A DNA stretch of 64,000 nt from Symsagittifera roscoffensis (taxonomy: Eukaryota; Xenacoelomorpha; Acoela; Convolutidae): positions 47,605,283 through 47,669,282 of the forward strand of contig NC_087062.1 of the NCBI RefSeq assembly GCF_963678635.1, written 5' to 3'. Made by a program: the position numbers and the translations under genes. Shown in pieces: positions 23,801-34,111 of the stretch (position 1 is the stretch's first letter; every line of letters begins with the position of its first letter). The notes under the pieces were generated by a model that was given only the letters and a program-made list of their open reading frames with translations, did not search any database and had not been told where the DNA came from.

Positions 23801-26040
23801 GACCCATGGTGTTGTTTGAGGACAGTCCCCCAAGGTCAACAAACCGTAAAGCTGTTGTAGAACTAAAGTTGATCCCGGCTGCTATCAACCAGTCCACTCC
23901 CACGATCGAGTACAGTCAATTAACTGACAGTCTAGCGTCATTCAGCATTCCCATTGCATCAGCTGCAAATCTTACAGTTTGAAGTTTCAGTGTCATTAAG
24001 TCTTGCTTGTAAATATACCAAGGGGACAGTATCGATCTTGACCACATCAGGGAACTTCTATCTGGACGTCGCTCTTCCGTGCTCGTAGTCGTCTTCGTTT
24101 CAGATCTGGAGGTGCCTGAGGTCGTATCTGTTGTTTGATTGGTTGCTCCCAATGGTACTCCTCCCTGGTGCTTCAAAGCCCGGGATGAATGGTCCTCCTC
24201 CCTGGTGCTTCACCCATTGATCCAATACGCTTGACCTCTTTTTTTGCTCACTCGAGCTCTGCATTACTTTTGGAACGGCTGGGACTGATCCCAAGCCTGT
24301 TTCCAGATTTGGAGGCACAAAAATTTAAATAGCCGGAATGTTGCTTCTTCCGTTCTCAGTGCTCGAGTGTCGAATTGTTCAACCTCTAACTCATCTAATG
24401 GCTCCTGGAAGACAAGGTTCATCCAGGCTTGTCCTTTTATACTGTCGAAGTGTTTTCAGTCAGTGGTGAATCTGGTCTGATCCGGAGCCCTCAGCTCATG
24501 CTCCAAGTCCACTAAGATCATTCGTCCAGCATTGCTACTTGCCAGATGACGCACTATGTTGTTTCAGCTCATGATTCTTTCATTCCTGGATGACTGCGAT
24601 TTCGTGCTCATCGGTATGGAGCAAACGGTCAGTACCGCGCACTGAAACTTTGCCACACTGCAGTAAGCAAGCACACTAACATTGCTTCTCATTGAGCTTC
24701 TTCTGTGTCCGAGTTCCCTCTGTTTGTGCATATTAGATTCATTACGTCCACCGTTTTGTTTTGCCCGTGATCATCAATTCCACCATCCGATACAGCTGGG
24801 CTACTGAATGCCATCACGGCAGCGATCCACGAGGTTCTCAAGTTTTGCAAAATTCTCACTAAACTATCGCCCAAAATCAAATGCGACTTTCCAAGGGGTG
24901 GTTGCTGCACTTTCGTAGCTGGATTTTAAGTTGATCGATTGAAACATGCTCGCATTTCCGTATCTGGGACTCTCGTGAAGCTGTTCTTGATTTGATTGTT
25001 CTTCTCTATGTCAAATACACGCGACACTTTCTTCATTGGCATCTCCTTATCTTTCTGTTGGCGGTTTTTACTGACTTCGACACTGTAGCAGCTCCTGTCT
25101 TCTTCACTACTTCCGAGGAGAGTTCTACTCTGCCAGTATCATCGATTTTTCCGTAGGGTGAAACCAACCCGGAACCTGGCACACTCCTGTTGGTCACGAG
25201 TCGGCCAGCGGCTTCCATCAGCTGCTGCATGGTTATTTCCACGACTGGATCACCCAGGGTGTCGCTTGGATCCGGGATTTTCACTCTACCGGTTCCTGTT
25301 GGGACCTGCACTTCCGTTGTTTGACTTAATTCGCGAGGCGTCAGAAACTCCATCGGGGACTGCCTGCAGATAACGGTCGTTCCGTGGTCGTTAATCCCAA
25401 TCGTTCCAATCACTCCTTATAATACTGCCTCAAGCGTTCTAATCCTTGTTGCAGTCCTCAAACAGCCTTTTCCACATACCTCTATCTTCCTAAGCTCTGA
25501 GCAAGGTTTTTCTCACACGGTCCAGCTCGCCTTTCGATTCGTTCAGATCTTCCATCATTTGATTCGTCTACACTTCTTCCTCCACTCAGGGTCTCTTAAC
25601 AGGCATCGCAGATTTCAATTGTGAGCTAGACAAGGCAGCCTCGCTACTCACTTCTTGGTGGAAAACTTGATGTCTGCTCCTCAAGCCAGTCCTAGGACTG
25701 GTCGGAAGGGGCATCTCTCCAGGCTGGCATGTCCTTGTGGTACCCACCCCGGGTTTGTGCGCCCAGTCGCTTCCCGAGACAGTTTCATTTCACCATTGCA
25801 TAAAACGCAGATTTGGGCGATCCAGTACTCCTTGTTCGCCCCAAGCCGCCATCAGCAAGACTTCTGTGGGGCTGGCTTCACGGTTGTCATGCCATAGGAT
25901 GTTCGTCAGAGCAGCCGTTAACATAGCCAACTATGGATCATCCTGGGCATTCTCTCTTTCCATTAGCCTACGATAGAGCTCGTCTATTACTGGCCCTACG
26001 TATGCCTCGGTCAAATCCATTAGTTCGTCCAAATTATTCG
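20818..26040 (-). pseudogene. SGNH-like multi-domain family, lineage 1, copy 3 (longest)
   Basis: This copy shows the 5' half absent from the others. From about 26040 the minus strand reads NNLDELMDLTEAYVGPVIDE, then a charged segment near 25560-25480 (MEDLNESKGELDRVRKTLL), and a frame 25413-25033 rich in Thr/Pro/Val. Next comes HLILGDSLVRILQNL (about 24885), a textbook SGNH block I (GDS), with a later ICTNRGN where block III (GxND) would sit. Then LQTVRFAADAMGMLND leads through a stop into GVDWLIAAGINFSS (about 23890). The remaining blocks match copies 1 and 2 and end at 20818. At least 1,700 codons are implied if it was once one protein. Stops, shifts and a deletion near 23083 make it non-functional. 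SGNH hydrolases cleave esters; activity here is only inferred. Confidence 0.6.
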
Positions 26041-26427
26041 TTCTAATTATTGAATTTGATAAGTTGATTTTGCAATAAGTTCAACTCAAAAATTAAATCA
26101 GTCAATCAGCATCTTAAAAAAGGTCACTACTATCACATCTGTCAGCCTTGCTCTAAATTTGTGTAAAAACGTATTTACAAACAGTCGGATAAGAATGTTT
26201 TGATCTTAAGATTTATTAAAAATCAGTTCAGTCAAAATCTTGGAATCTGATCTAAGAGTGGAAAGTTCATACTTTGGAACCATTCCTGAATTTATTGTTT
26301 GAGTATTCGTGGTCATTAAACCTTCCAAACCCAAGATCCTTATAAGATAACAACATAACACATAACACATCCTACACTCGACCTATCCTCAATCTACACT
26401 CAGATCAGAACTTTTATGTAGGTACAC

Positions 26428-26712
26428 TTATACGTTGGTACCCGAAAAGATTATATGTATCAGCGCGTACAGCACGCGAGGATGCATTCGTCCTCGTTTT
26501 GGGTCGTACACCGGAAGCAAGAGTTCTTTTACTACCCTCTCCACTTGGAAGTTTCTTAGTCTCGACAGAGAGAGAACCAAATCTTCAGGGTCCACATGCT
26601 GCTTCTCCATCGCCCTCGTCAGCAAGACCAAGAAGCATATGAGCGGGACATAGGAAGCAAAGAACAGGAATAGGAGGTATAGCCCTACGTATGCTTGTTG
26701 GTCAGGAGCGAA
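26428..26712 (-). pseudogene. Hydrophobic minus-strand ORF, unrecognised
   Basis: This is an open minus-strand frame. Its first part is strongly hydrophobic (GLYLLFLFFASYVPLICFLV), like one long or two short membrane spans. A charged segment (RAMEKQHVDPEDLVLSLSRL) and a basic stretch VYDPKRGRMHPRVLY follow. No ATG is fixed, because the upstream side is cut by the palindrome at about 26712. It lies between the gypsy pol and the longest SGNH-like copy on the same strand, so it may be the N-terminal or an accessory part of either. The 26041-26427 stretch after it shows nothing coding. I cannot assign a function. Confidence 0.4.
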
Positions 26713-27156
26713 GTTTTTACAGAGTATGAAAAAAAGAAAACATCGCCACATGTCTTTGTAAGAGATGTGATCAGACGTCAGCGAGAGCTAAATAATTTAT
26801 GTAGACTCAATACACAACAAGCTCAGGCTAGGCAGAGGAAGAGGTTTGACAAGAAGACAGCGGGTGCAAAAGCTTACTCGGTAGAAGACTACGTGTGGGT
26901 TTTTCAGTACGTGATACCACCGAAAGGAACGAAGGAACTCCTGAAGAAGTAGAGAGGGCCATTCGTGATAACGGAAGTGCATCAGGAGGGAAGTTTTTAC
27001 AGACTGAGTACGGGTCGATCCCCGTACTTTGAAAATATTAAACCCCATAACCCATCCATAGAAGACTGGTGTGTACTTGAAGATATGGAGGCGGGCGATT
27101 ACCTGATGATGGACCCTGAGATCCGAAGAAAACCAGTGTCACAATTCAGGACGTAG
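26712..27156 (+). pseudogene. Integrase C-terminal end, inverted copy
   Basis: The plus strand reads RQRELNNLCRLNTQQAQAR, then, after a stop near 26950, the GPY/F-type module: RGPFVITEV, FYRLSTGRS and ENIKPHNPS (26958-27055). The GPY/F module is the known C-terminal domain of many Ty3/gypsy integrases. This is the mirror of 27262-27705, without any upstream integrase core. Confidence 0.75.
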
Positions 27157-27705
27157 ACCACGAGAGCAGGAAATACATAAAAAAAGACAAAGATGATCCT
27201 TCCTGGGCAGCCCAGGAAGGATCATCTTTGTCTTTTTTTGTGTATTTCCTGCTCTCGCGGTCTACGTCCTGAATTGTGACACTGGTTTTCTTTGGATCTC
27301 AGGGTCCATCATCAGGTAATCGCCCGCCTCCATATCTTCAAGTACACTCCAGTCTTCTATGGATGGGTTATGTGGTTTAATATTTTCAAAGTACGGGGAT
27401 CGACCTGTACTCAGTCTGTAAAAACTTCCCTCCTGATGCACTTCCGTTATCACGAATGGCCCCCTCTACTTCTTCAGGAGTTCCTTCGTTCCTTTCGGTG
27501 GTATCATGTACTGAAAAACCCACACGTAGTCTTCTACCGAGTAAGCTTTTGCACCCGCTGCCTTCTTGTCAAACCTCTTCCTCTGCCTAGCCTGAGCTTG
27601 TTGTGTATTGAGTCTACATAAATTATTTAGCTCTCGCTGACGTCTGATCACATCTCTTACAAAGACATGTGGCGATGTTTTCTATTTTTCATACTCTGGA
27701 TAAAG
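26712..27705. repeat. Spacer-free inverted repeat centred at 27209
   Basis: Two arms of about 497 bp are almost identical in inverse orientation and meet at a single central base at 27209 (CCTGGGC A GCCCAGG). Only scattered differences are seen. Both arms encode the C-terminal end of a gypsy-type integrase. It may be a genuine inverted duplication or a read or assembly fold-back. Confidence 0.85.
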
Positions 27706-30700
27706 AAAGTCAAGGGCAAAGCCTTTTCATGTCCAATCAACATCATATGCGGGCTAATTCTTGTAGTGCAGTTTTGCCTTCTGTTATCAGCTTCCATATC
27801 TTGTGGCAGATATATATCCCAATCAGTCATGTATCGGGAACAAAACACCATCAACATCGACACCAGGATCCGATTTTGTCTTTCTACTAAGCCGTTCTTT
27901 TTGGATTGCTACGTCGTAGAATGAGCCTGAGCTACTTGAGAATGTCTCATGAGCTCCTTGCTAAGCTCCCCTGCAAAAGCAGTTCCATTCTCGATTGGAA
28001 TGTCATCGGGCATCCATGTCTTGCTATCCATGTATTGACCAGATGATCGCATGTCTCTTTGGCTGAGGCAGTTATGCAGGGCACGGCCTCTGCATACTTT
28101 GTGAAGTGGTCGATCATCACTAGGACCTGGTTGTAGCAACTGTCTGTCATACATATCTTCTGGTGATCGATCTGCACCACTTCATTGAACTCGGATGACT
28201 CGATCGACTGCAATGTGACTCGCAATTTTCTAGGCTCTTTCACATGTTGGCATCACAGACATGCTGTCACCCACTTATCGCATGCCTTTTTCATCCTAGG
28301 CCATTCAAAGCGCTTCAAGGTCCTCTGGTATACCTTATCGATTCCATCGGTGGCCCATCTAATCATGTGACATAAACAAAAGTTCTGATTGATAGAATTG
28401 TGGCGACACTGTCGCGCTGTAATTGTACCGGACATTGTCCTCTTCCCTCTTTTTGCAAGCAACAATCCCATCCTTGTTCAGATATAACCCTCCCTCTTTC
28501 TGCCTTTAGTACTGTCTCAAGATTCGATAACTATCTCCTTCCAGATCTCCTTTGTCAGGTGCCCCATTCCCTATCCACCTTTTCAAGTTACTTGTCATGT
28601 GGTCATTTCTTTGCGCTCGTAGTAGGTCCGAGAGTCTGTATCTCGCCTTCAAGTATGTCTTCATGACCCTTAATTGACTAATCAGCTCATCTGACTGATG
28701 TACGCAATCTTCCATCATAACGCACTAAATCTTTGCCAATGGCTCTGTCCCTTGTTTGAACGGTTAAAGGGCAGTTCTGAACGCTTTCCTTCTGCGGTAA
28801 ATGGCTTATCGAACGTTTTGACACCGCTATCATCTCCAGCTCTTCTGCCGCGTTATCAAAGACTTTTTCACTCGGGAAGAGGTAGCGATCGCTATCAGGG
28901 TCTTTTTACACTTCCCTGTATAAGTCTCTTGCTCGAGTCTCCACCAGCAAAGTGTGGATCGCCAACTGTGACAACTCTAATCCCATGCTTTTGTGTGAGG
29001 ATGTGTCAATCTCTAATTTCCTCGAGGTTTCAACGACAGATGAATATGTCGTGGAATATTTCTTTACGGCAGATTCTGACATGCACAATCTACTCATCCA
29101 TCTAACTCCACGGGCAAAACTTTGTCCTTCTGGTCTTGTCCATCTATCTCTGTATCCACTTTCTTTAACATCGGACTCTCCGGACAAATTTTATCAGTTC
29201 TTGATCGGGCTCCCCGGAGGTGAAATTTTTCTTCTGAGTAACGATCTCCTGTCTTTCTTTCTTGTATGATGTTTTCATTAAAATGCTTTGAGGAATCGAG
29301 GATACTAGTTGCTGAGTTACTGTTCTGCAAAGTCTTTCGTTTTCTTTGTGCTGACTTCGAAATGGTTTTATTCGTACTTTCTCACTGGCTGTCAGCGATG
29401 CCAATAATCCACTCGGCATCCGCCTTACTTCTGGTGTGACCTGCACCGTTTTATTTAGCAATGAGAGGCTGTTTACGTTCATACGAGAGAATTCTTGTTG
29501 AACCAGGTTTTAACGTAGCAACAGATCCAAAGGCACCGGGTCCTTTTTGGATAAAATTTTTACTTCTGCCGCTTTCTCCACTGGTATTTTGGGGTGTCCC
29601 GGAATCGGATGTCCTGATTTATCCAACCATCTTGTCAAGGGAAGTGCTTTATTAGTCTCTTTGTCTAAAAAAGAGAACACGTCCTTGATTTCCGCCTGAT
29701 TTTCTATCTTTCGTTCCAATGTTTCATAATATTCAGTTTTTTTGCTGAGGTTGTCAGCATTCAGGTGCTTGTCTTGCATCCTGTGCTCAATTATCGTATG
29801 GTAGCCATCCAACCTGACTACCCAACGAACAATATAATTCCGGACCATCTAGTACGTCTTCAACCAGGATAGGGCTCGGTTGTCCACACGCAACTTAAAG
29901 GGAGCACTCCCCAAGTAGGCGCGGAACTTCTCCACGAACGTGACTACCGCAAAAATTTCTGCTTTTGGTGCACCGTACTTCATCTCTGTGTCGCTCAAAA
30001 CCTTACTGCCGTATGCATTTGGTCGGTGAACTGTTCTCCCATTCCATTCTTACACCACTATAGCATCAGTGTCGAGAATGTACAAGCCTTTTTCTGTGGG
30101 CATGCCTAGTACTGGCGCTTCGCACAGTTCCCGCTTTATATTCTCGAAGGCTTCCTGAGCTTTTTCATTCCATTCGAACTTCTTCCCTTTGCTGCGCATC
30201 AGTTGCTCCATCGAGTAGACTTTGTCTGCGTTTCCTTTTATGAACTCTCGATAATAATTCGCAAAACCTAGGAAGCTCATAAGCTGCGTGTCTGCTCTGG
30301 GGTCCTTCCAGATCCGGCCTCACGCCTTTATTGGGTCACTATGAATCTAACATTTCCAGGGTTTGCATTTCAAGTCAGCTCTCTTCTTGCAAACAAAGAC
30401 CTCATCGAGACTGTCAATGTGGTCTGCCAAGGCAGGTGTCGCAATCACTACGCCATCCACGTAGCACATCACGAAATTCCCATACTTTTTCGTTATGATG
30501 GTCAAAGCCTGAGCCGTCAGTCTTTGAAAGGTTGCCATCGCATTGCGCAAGCCGAAAGGCATCCTCTTCCACTGGTACAAGCCTAACTCACATGCAAATC
30601 CGGTCTTTTCTCTGTCCTTTCTCCGCAGAGGAACCTTCCAGAAGGCAGAACTCAGGTCCAATATGGTGAAATGGAATTGGACTTTGCCGGCCGCTACCGC

Positions 30701-30784
30701 TAACATGGGGAACAAAAAAATACATATTGGTATGCGTTGACCGATTTTCAAAATTCCCATCGGCACAAATAACATCCAGTACAT
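27262..30784 (-). pseudogene. Ty3/gypsy-type pol (RT, RNase H, integrase), degenerate
   Basis: Read on the minus strand from 30784. RT: FTILDLSSAFWKVPLR, MPFGLRNAMATFQRL and YVDGVVIAT, where the usual second aspartate of the YxDD box is Gly. RT-RNase H connection: LMSFLGFANYYREF (about 30285) and FEWNEKAQEAFENIK. RNase H: the end KFRAYLG and MVRNYIVRWVVRLDGYHTII (29848). A poorly conserved linker follows (about 29480-28500). Integrase: zinc-binding region and RRTLKRFEWPRMKKACDKW-like block (about 28320), core with VQIDHQKICMTD and a late NGTAFAGELSKEL, and the GPY/F module at 27478-27360. Many stops and shifts are present. No protease, gag or LTRs were seen. The upstream end is cut at 30784 against another element. 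Confidence 0.8.
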
Positions 30785-30809
30785 CGGCTAAATCAATATA
30801 AGTTTTCTT

Positions 30810-31175
30810 AGTAAATATATAGCTTTACATGGGATACCTAGAACTGTTAGAACGGAACAAGGGTCAGGCTCCATCTCTAAAGAAGTTAAAGAATTTTGTC
30901 AAGAGCATAACGTCAACGTTATATTCAGCCCTGTGGGCGACCATAGAGCTACCGGTTTGGTTGAGCGACTAATTAGAACCATTCAAGAAAGACTCTTGGT
31001 CATGGCACAAGAATACCAAAAACCTTCGCTAGAATGCGCACTATTGAAGATAATATAATTTCTAAGAACAGTAACGCATCAATCGTTAAATTGCTCCTCT
31101 TTTGAAGCACATTTCGGTAGACCCCCAAACACAATCTGGCATAATTTAGTCAAAACACCATCCTCAAACAACCTA
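30810..31175 (+). pseudogene. Integrase core end of a second LTR-type element
   Basis: The plus strand reads SKYIALHGIPRTVRTEQGS, then VIFSPVGDHRATGLVERLIR. These are the second-Asp and Glu blocks of a retroviral-type integrase core. In this copy the usual DQG is EQG, so the catalytic aspartate is lost. A stop at about 31059 is followed by FEAHFGRPPNTIWHNL, a common post-core block. It then shifts frame into the accessory ORF at 31178. No RT is present upstream; the fragment abuts the minus-strand pol at about 30785. Confidence 0.7.
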
Positions 31176-31177
31176 GA

Positions 31178-32785
31178 TTGGACAAAACCTTGTTATGCAT
31201 AGATAAAGGCCAAAAAATCATGTGTCGGGATAGAAGACATGACTGGGACACTCCTGATGATATCGAAGATGGAGACCTGGACGAAAACTCCTCTTCGTCA
31301 GATGATATCTCTAACGCAGTGAGTTACGTCCCCATCAGCGCTGCTTCTCCTGTAAAGGTGCTCCCCCGCGCTGAGAAAAGAGATACTCTAGTCGTCAAAA
31401 ATCCCGTGTTGAACAACCCGCCGGGTAAGACCACTATCTATAGAAAAGTACAGGATAGATTGAAGAATGAACCACTCTATAGAGAACTTAAGGAGCAATT
31501 AGTAAGTGAGTCAGATCATACAATTACACTAAAAAATGAAAAAGTATTACGTTAATCTGACTTAGCCATTAAAAGACAATCTACCCCGAAGAAGGTTAGC
31601 CCAAAAAAGAAAAATCAACTGGTGAAATTCTACGCAACCAAACGACCGAGGAAGATTATAAAATCTCAGAGAAATGTCGGATTCAGGAGCTCAAATGTCG
31701 GATTTAGAATTCAGAAAAAAAGTAACCTCCAAGCGAAATTTGAGGAACTAGATATTGCGAGGCGGATTGCTGCTATGAACAGCTCAAGAGAGACGCTCCT
31801 GAGAGAGGAGGAAGAACAGCGAAAATGCTTGTGGTTACCCATTTGCCTCGAAAGTGTCCAAGAGACAAGCCCGCCGGGCAAACCCATCTGCTCAAGAAAA
31901 AGTACAACGGAAAGTAGAATGACGAATCCTTCAGTAGAAACACTATCCGACGAACATGCCAGCGACCTAATTCTAGTAAAAGACATAAAGATACAAACCC
32001 TAACCGATCCTAAAAACCGACCAGAACATTCATTACAAGAACGAATGGGCATTAAAGAAGAAATCCCGAAACAGATCGAATACAATGTAGAAAAGGCGGA
32101 GACTCCGTTGATTGATCTAGACTCAGGAGACAATAATACAGTTCCACATTCAACCCCACCGCTTATCTACCTAAACAGTCACGAAGAAGAAGATACAAGT
32201 AAGCAGGAGATACCCAACTACCAGAAAAACCCCGAAGTAAAACTAACTCAATTGAACGTAGAACCGGACACAACGGTGAAGATAGACAGCCAAATAAAGG
32301 AGCCGACCTCTATCAAGATCTTACCCAAACTGACGGGTACGGCCAAAAGGAAGGCCTCGTCGCCGATGAAATCACCACCGCCCAAAAAACTGACCGACAC
32401 ACATTCTCGTCACAACACTAGACCTATGCGATCTAAACAACCCCCGACGATGCTGGGAGAGAGAGTGTTCACTAGTTTAGTAGAAAACACCGACGATAGG
32501 CCGGGCGAACACGCACTATCTCAAGTCCACCCCCCCCCCCCCCATATTGCTCATAAATCGAAGCGATTTCAACTGAACTGGAAAGCCATCAAATTGACGT
32601 CCCCGTCAACCTCTTCCCCATGGCATCCAACTGTAGTAAATTTAACTGAAGGAGGATCTGAACAGACGAGGTATACAAAGCCTTACCTATCTTTTCCCCA
32701 ATTGGTTCGCCCAGTAAGCTTCAATTCAGACCTGAGGTCTGCATGTCAGAATTTTACCCATCGGGCCTACCCTCCGAATCAGTAG
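31178..32785 (+). pseudogene. Long accessory ORF downstream of integrase, one in-frame stop
   Basis: The frame 31178-31555 and the frame 31622-32785 are the same reading frame, separated by a TAA at 31553-31555 and a short non-ATG gap. The product would be acidic and serine-rich at the start (ENSSSSDDISNAV). It has a highly basic middle (STPKKVSPKKKNQLVKFYA, ATKRPRKIIK) and a Pro/Ser/Thr-rich, probably disordered C-terminal half with KRKASSPMKSPPPKK. I recognise no enzyme domain. The basic clusters suggest nucleic-acid or chromatin binding, which is inference. A run of C at about 32529-32544 lies inside the ORF. After 32743 a different frame also stays open to 32919, ending inside the hairpin. 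Confidence 0.5.
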
Positions 32786-32902
32786 AGGCAACCACGACAC
32801 CAATTGTGTATGATCCAGATTGGCTTAATAACCCTTCTATCATTTCGGCGATAGAATTATTAGGCCGACCTATGACGCTGGACGAACTTAGGAGGTGGAC
32901 AT

Positions 32903-32998
32903 TTGTGTGGCATCGATAATCTCCGAAATGATTATCGATGTCCCGCCATTTCATCCCCGACATCGATAATCATTTCGGAGATTATCGATGCCACACAA
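32903..32998. repeat. Perfect inverted repeat, 40-bp arms and 16-base loop
   Basis: Arms 32903-32942 and 32959-32998 are exact reverse complements. The loop is CCGCCATTTCATCCCC (32943-32958). The arms contain ATCGAT repeats, giving smaller nested palindromes. Seventeen bases spanning most of the loop (32945-32961) recur at 33290-33306. Confidence 0.9.
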
Positions 32999-34111
32999 CG
33001 AAACTCAAACTCTTGAAAAACTTTTCCTTCAGTAATCTATTCCGTTAAATTCTTTTATTACCTTTGGCCTTAAATTGAGTACCCATGTAGAGTAGTCTCG
33101 TTGACGAAAAAAGACCCTCGGCCGAACTGGTGTACGCCCGAAACATATGCTGGTGATTTATTTTAGCGTACTAATTCTTAGTCGCTTTATTTATTACCTT
33201 TGAGTTATGCAGTTCATAACAGCCTAAAATGCAGAATTAACTTTTTACCCATCGGGTGCTAACTTGGGGTTCTTCCCGCCAGTTGTCCTGCCATTTCATC
33301 CCCGACCTGAAACATATTGCGCTGCTGAAAATTATAAGTTTAGTTAATTTTTCGCGGGGAATGTGAATGTGATATCTTATCGATGCCAGTTTAACCTTTG
33401 AGTTTAAACTTAGCTACGACCAAGTTAATTTAATACCTGCCAAAAGCGCAACGGTTTTTGGTAGATCTGGACACCGATCATTAATGTTTATTGATACGTA
33501 TCCAATTCTGTTAACTGAAACTAATTCTTAATTTAACCTTTTTACTCTGTCTATTAGCTTAGCATAACGTTACCCTTTAGACTTTTAATCTTGCCTAGAC
33601 AAAAGTCTACTATCCTAATAGTAGGGATCTTAACCTATCGTATCTTAAACTACTCTTAGTTTAAATTATCTGATTAAAACCAAACTGCTGTTTTATTCTA
33701 ATTTTTTAACACTTGACTCTGTTTTTTTTTTGGTGACGACACTCTTGTCCCGTTCATGATGTTCATTTACAATTTAATTTATGTACACTTTCGTCTATAA
33801 ACATGTGTTAAGAAAATAGTTTAAAAAATCTACAATTCTTCTTGATTATGTATTTTTTTCAAAACATTTTTGAGTTGAATATCTATTTAATAGCCCAATT
33901 TAAAACTTTGATTCCCTATTGGTTTTTCTGATTGTTCCTATCCAAAGTGTTTAGTTCCGGACTGCTAATTTAGTTTCCAGAAGTCCGAAAAGCCCAGGTG
34001 CCCTGCATCCAATTATGCGTCTCAAGCCAAGTTTCCATTGGCCTCCCAAGACACTGTTCTTTAATTGTCGGGTACCTGTTTTACTATCCCAAAACTCAAG
34101 TTTTTTGAACG
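32999..34111. other. AT-rich non-coding region
   Basis: I see no gene here. It contains the second copy of the 17-base loop sequence (33290-33306) and, from about 34045, a diverged form of the spacer block found within the satellite. It may include LTR or end sequence of the preceding element, but I could not find a matching second LTR. Confidence 0.4.

Larger units (their letters stand above)
18613..23905. repeat. Tandem segmental duplication, copy 3
   Basis: This is the third unit of the array. It lacks the non-LTR end and begins inside the spacer. Similarity to copies 1 and 2 ends at about 23905, where this copy continues into the upstream part of the SGNH-like gene. It is more diverged than copies 1 and 2 are from each other. 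It keeps about 55 bases near 22930-22990 that both others lack, and it lacks about 430 bases near 23083 that both others keep. Confidence 0.75.

Noticed and set aside
32529-32544. Programmed frameshift at the C homopolymer
   Set aside because: The ORF continues in its original frame past the run, and homopolymers are common sequencing-error sites. There is no evidence for programmed slippage.
32754-33306. Paired LTRs around the integrase/accessory ORF element
   Set aside because: Only 13- and 17-base repeats were found, with different spacings. No long direct repeat or clear TG...CA ends could be matched upstream.
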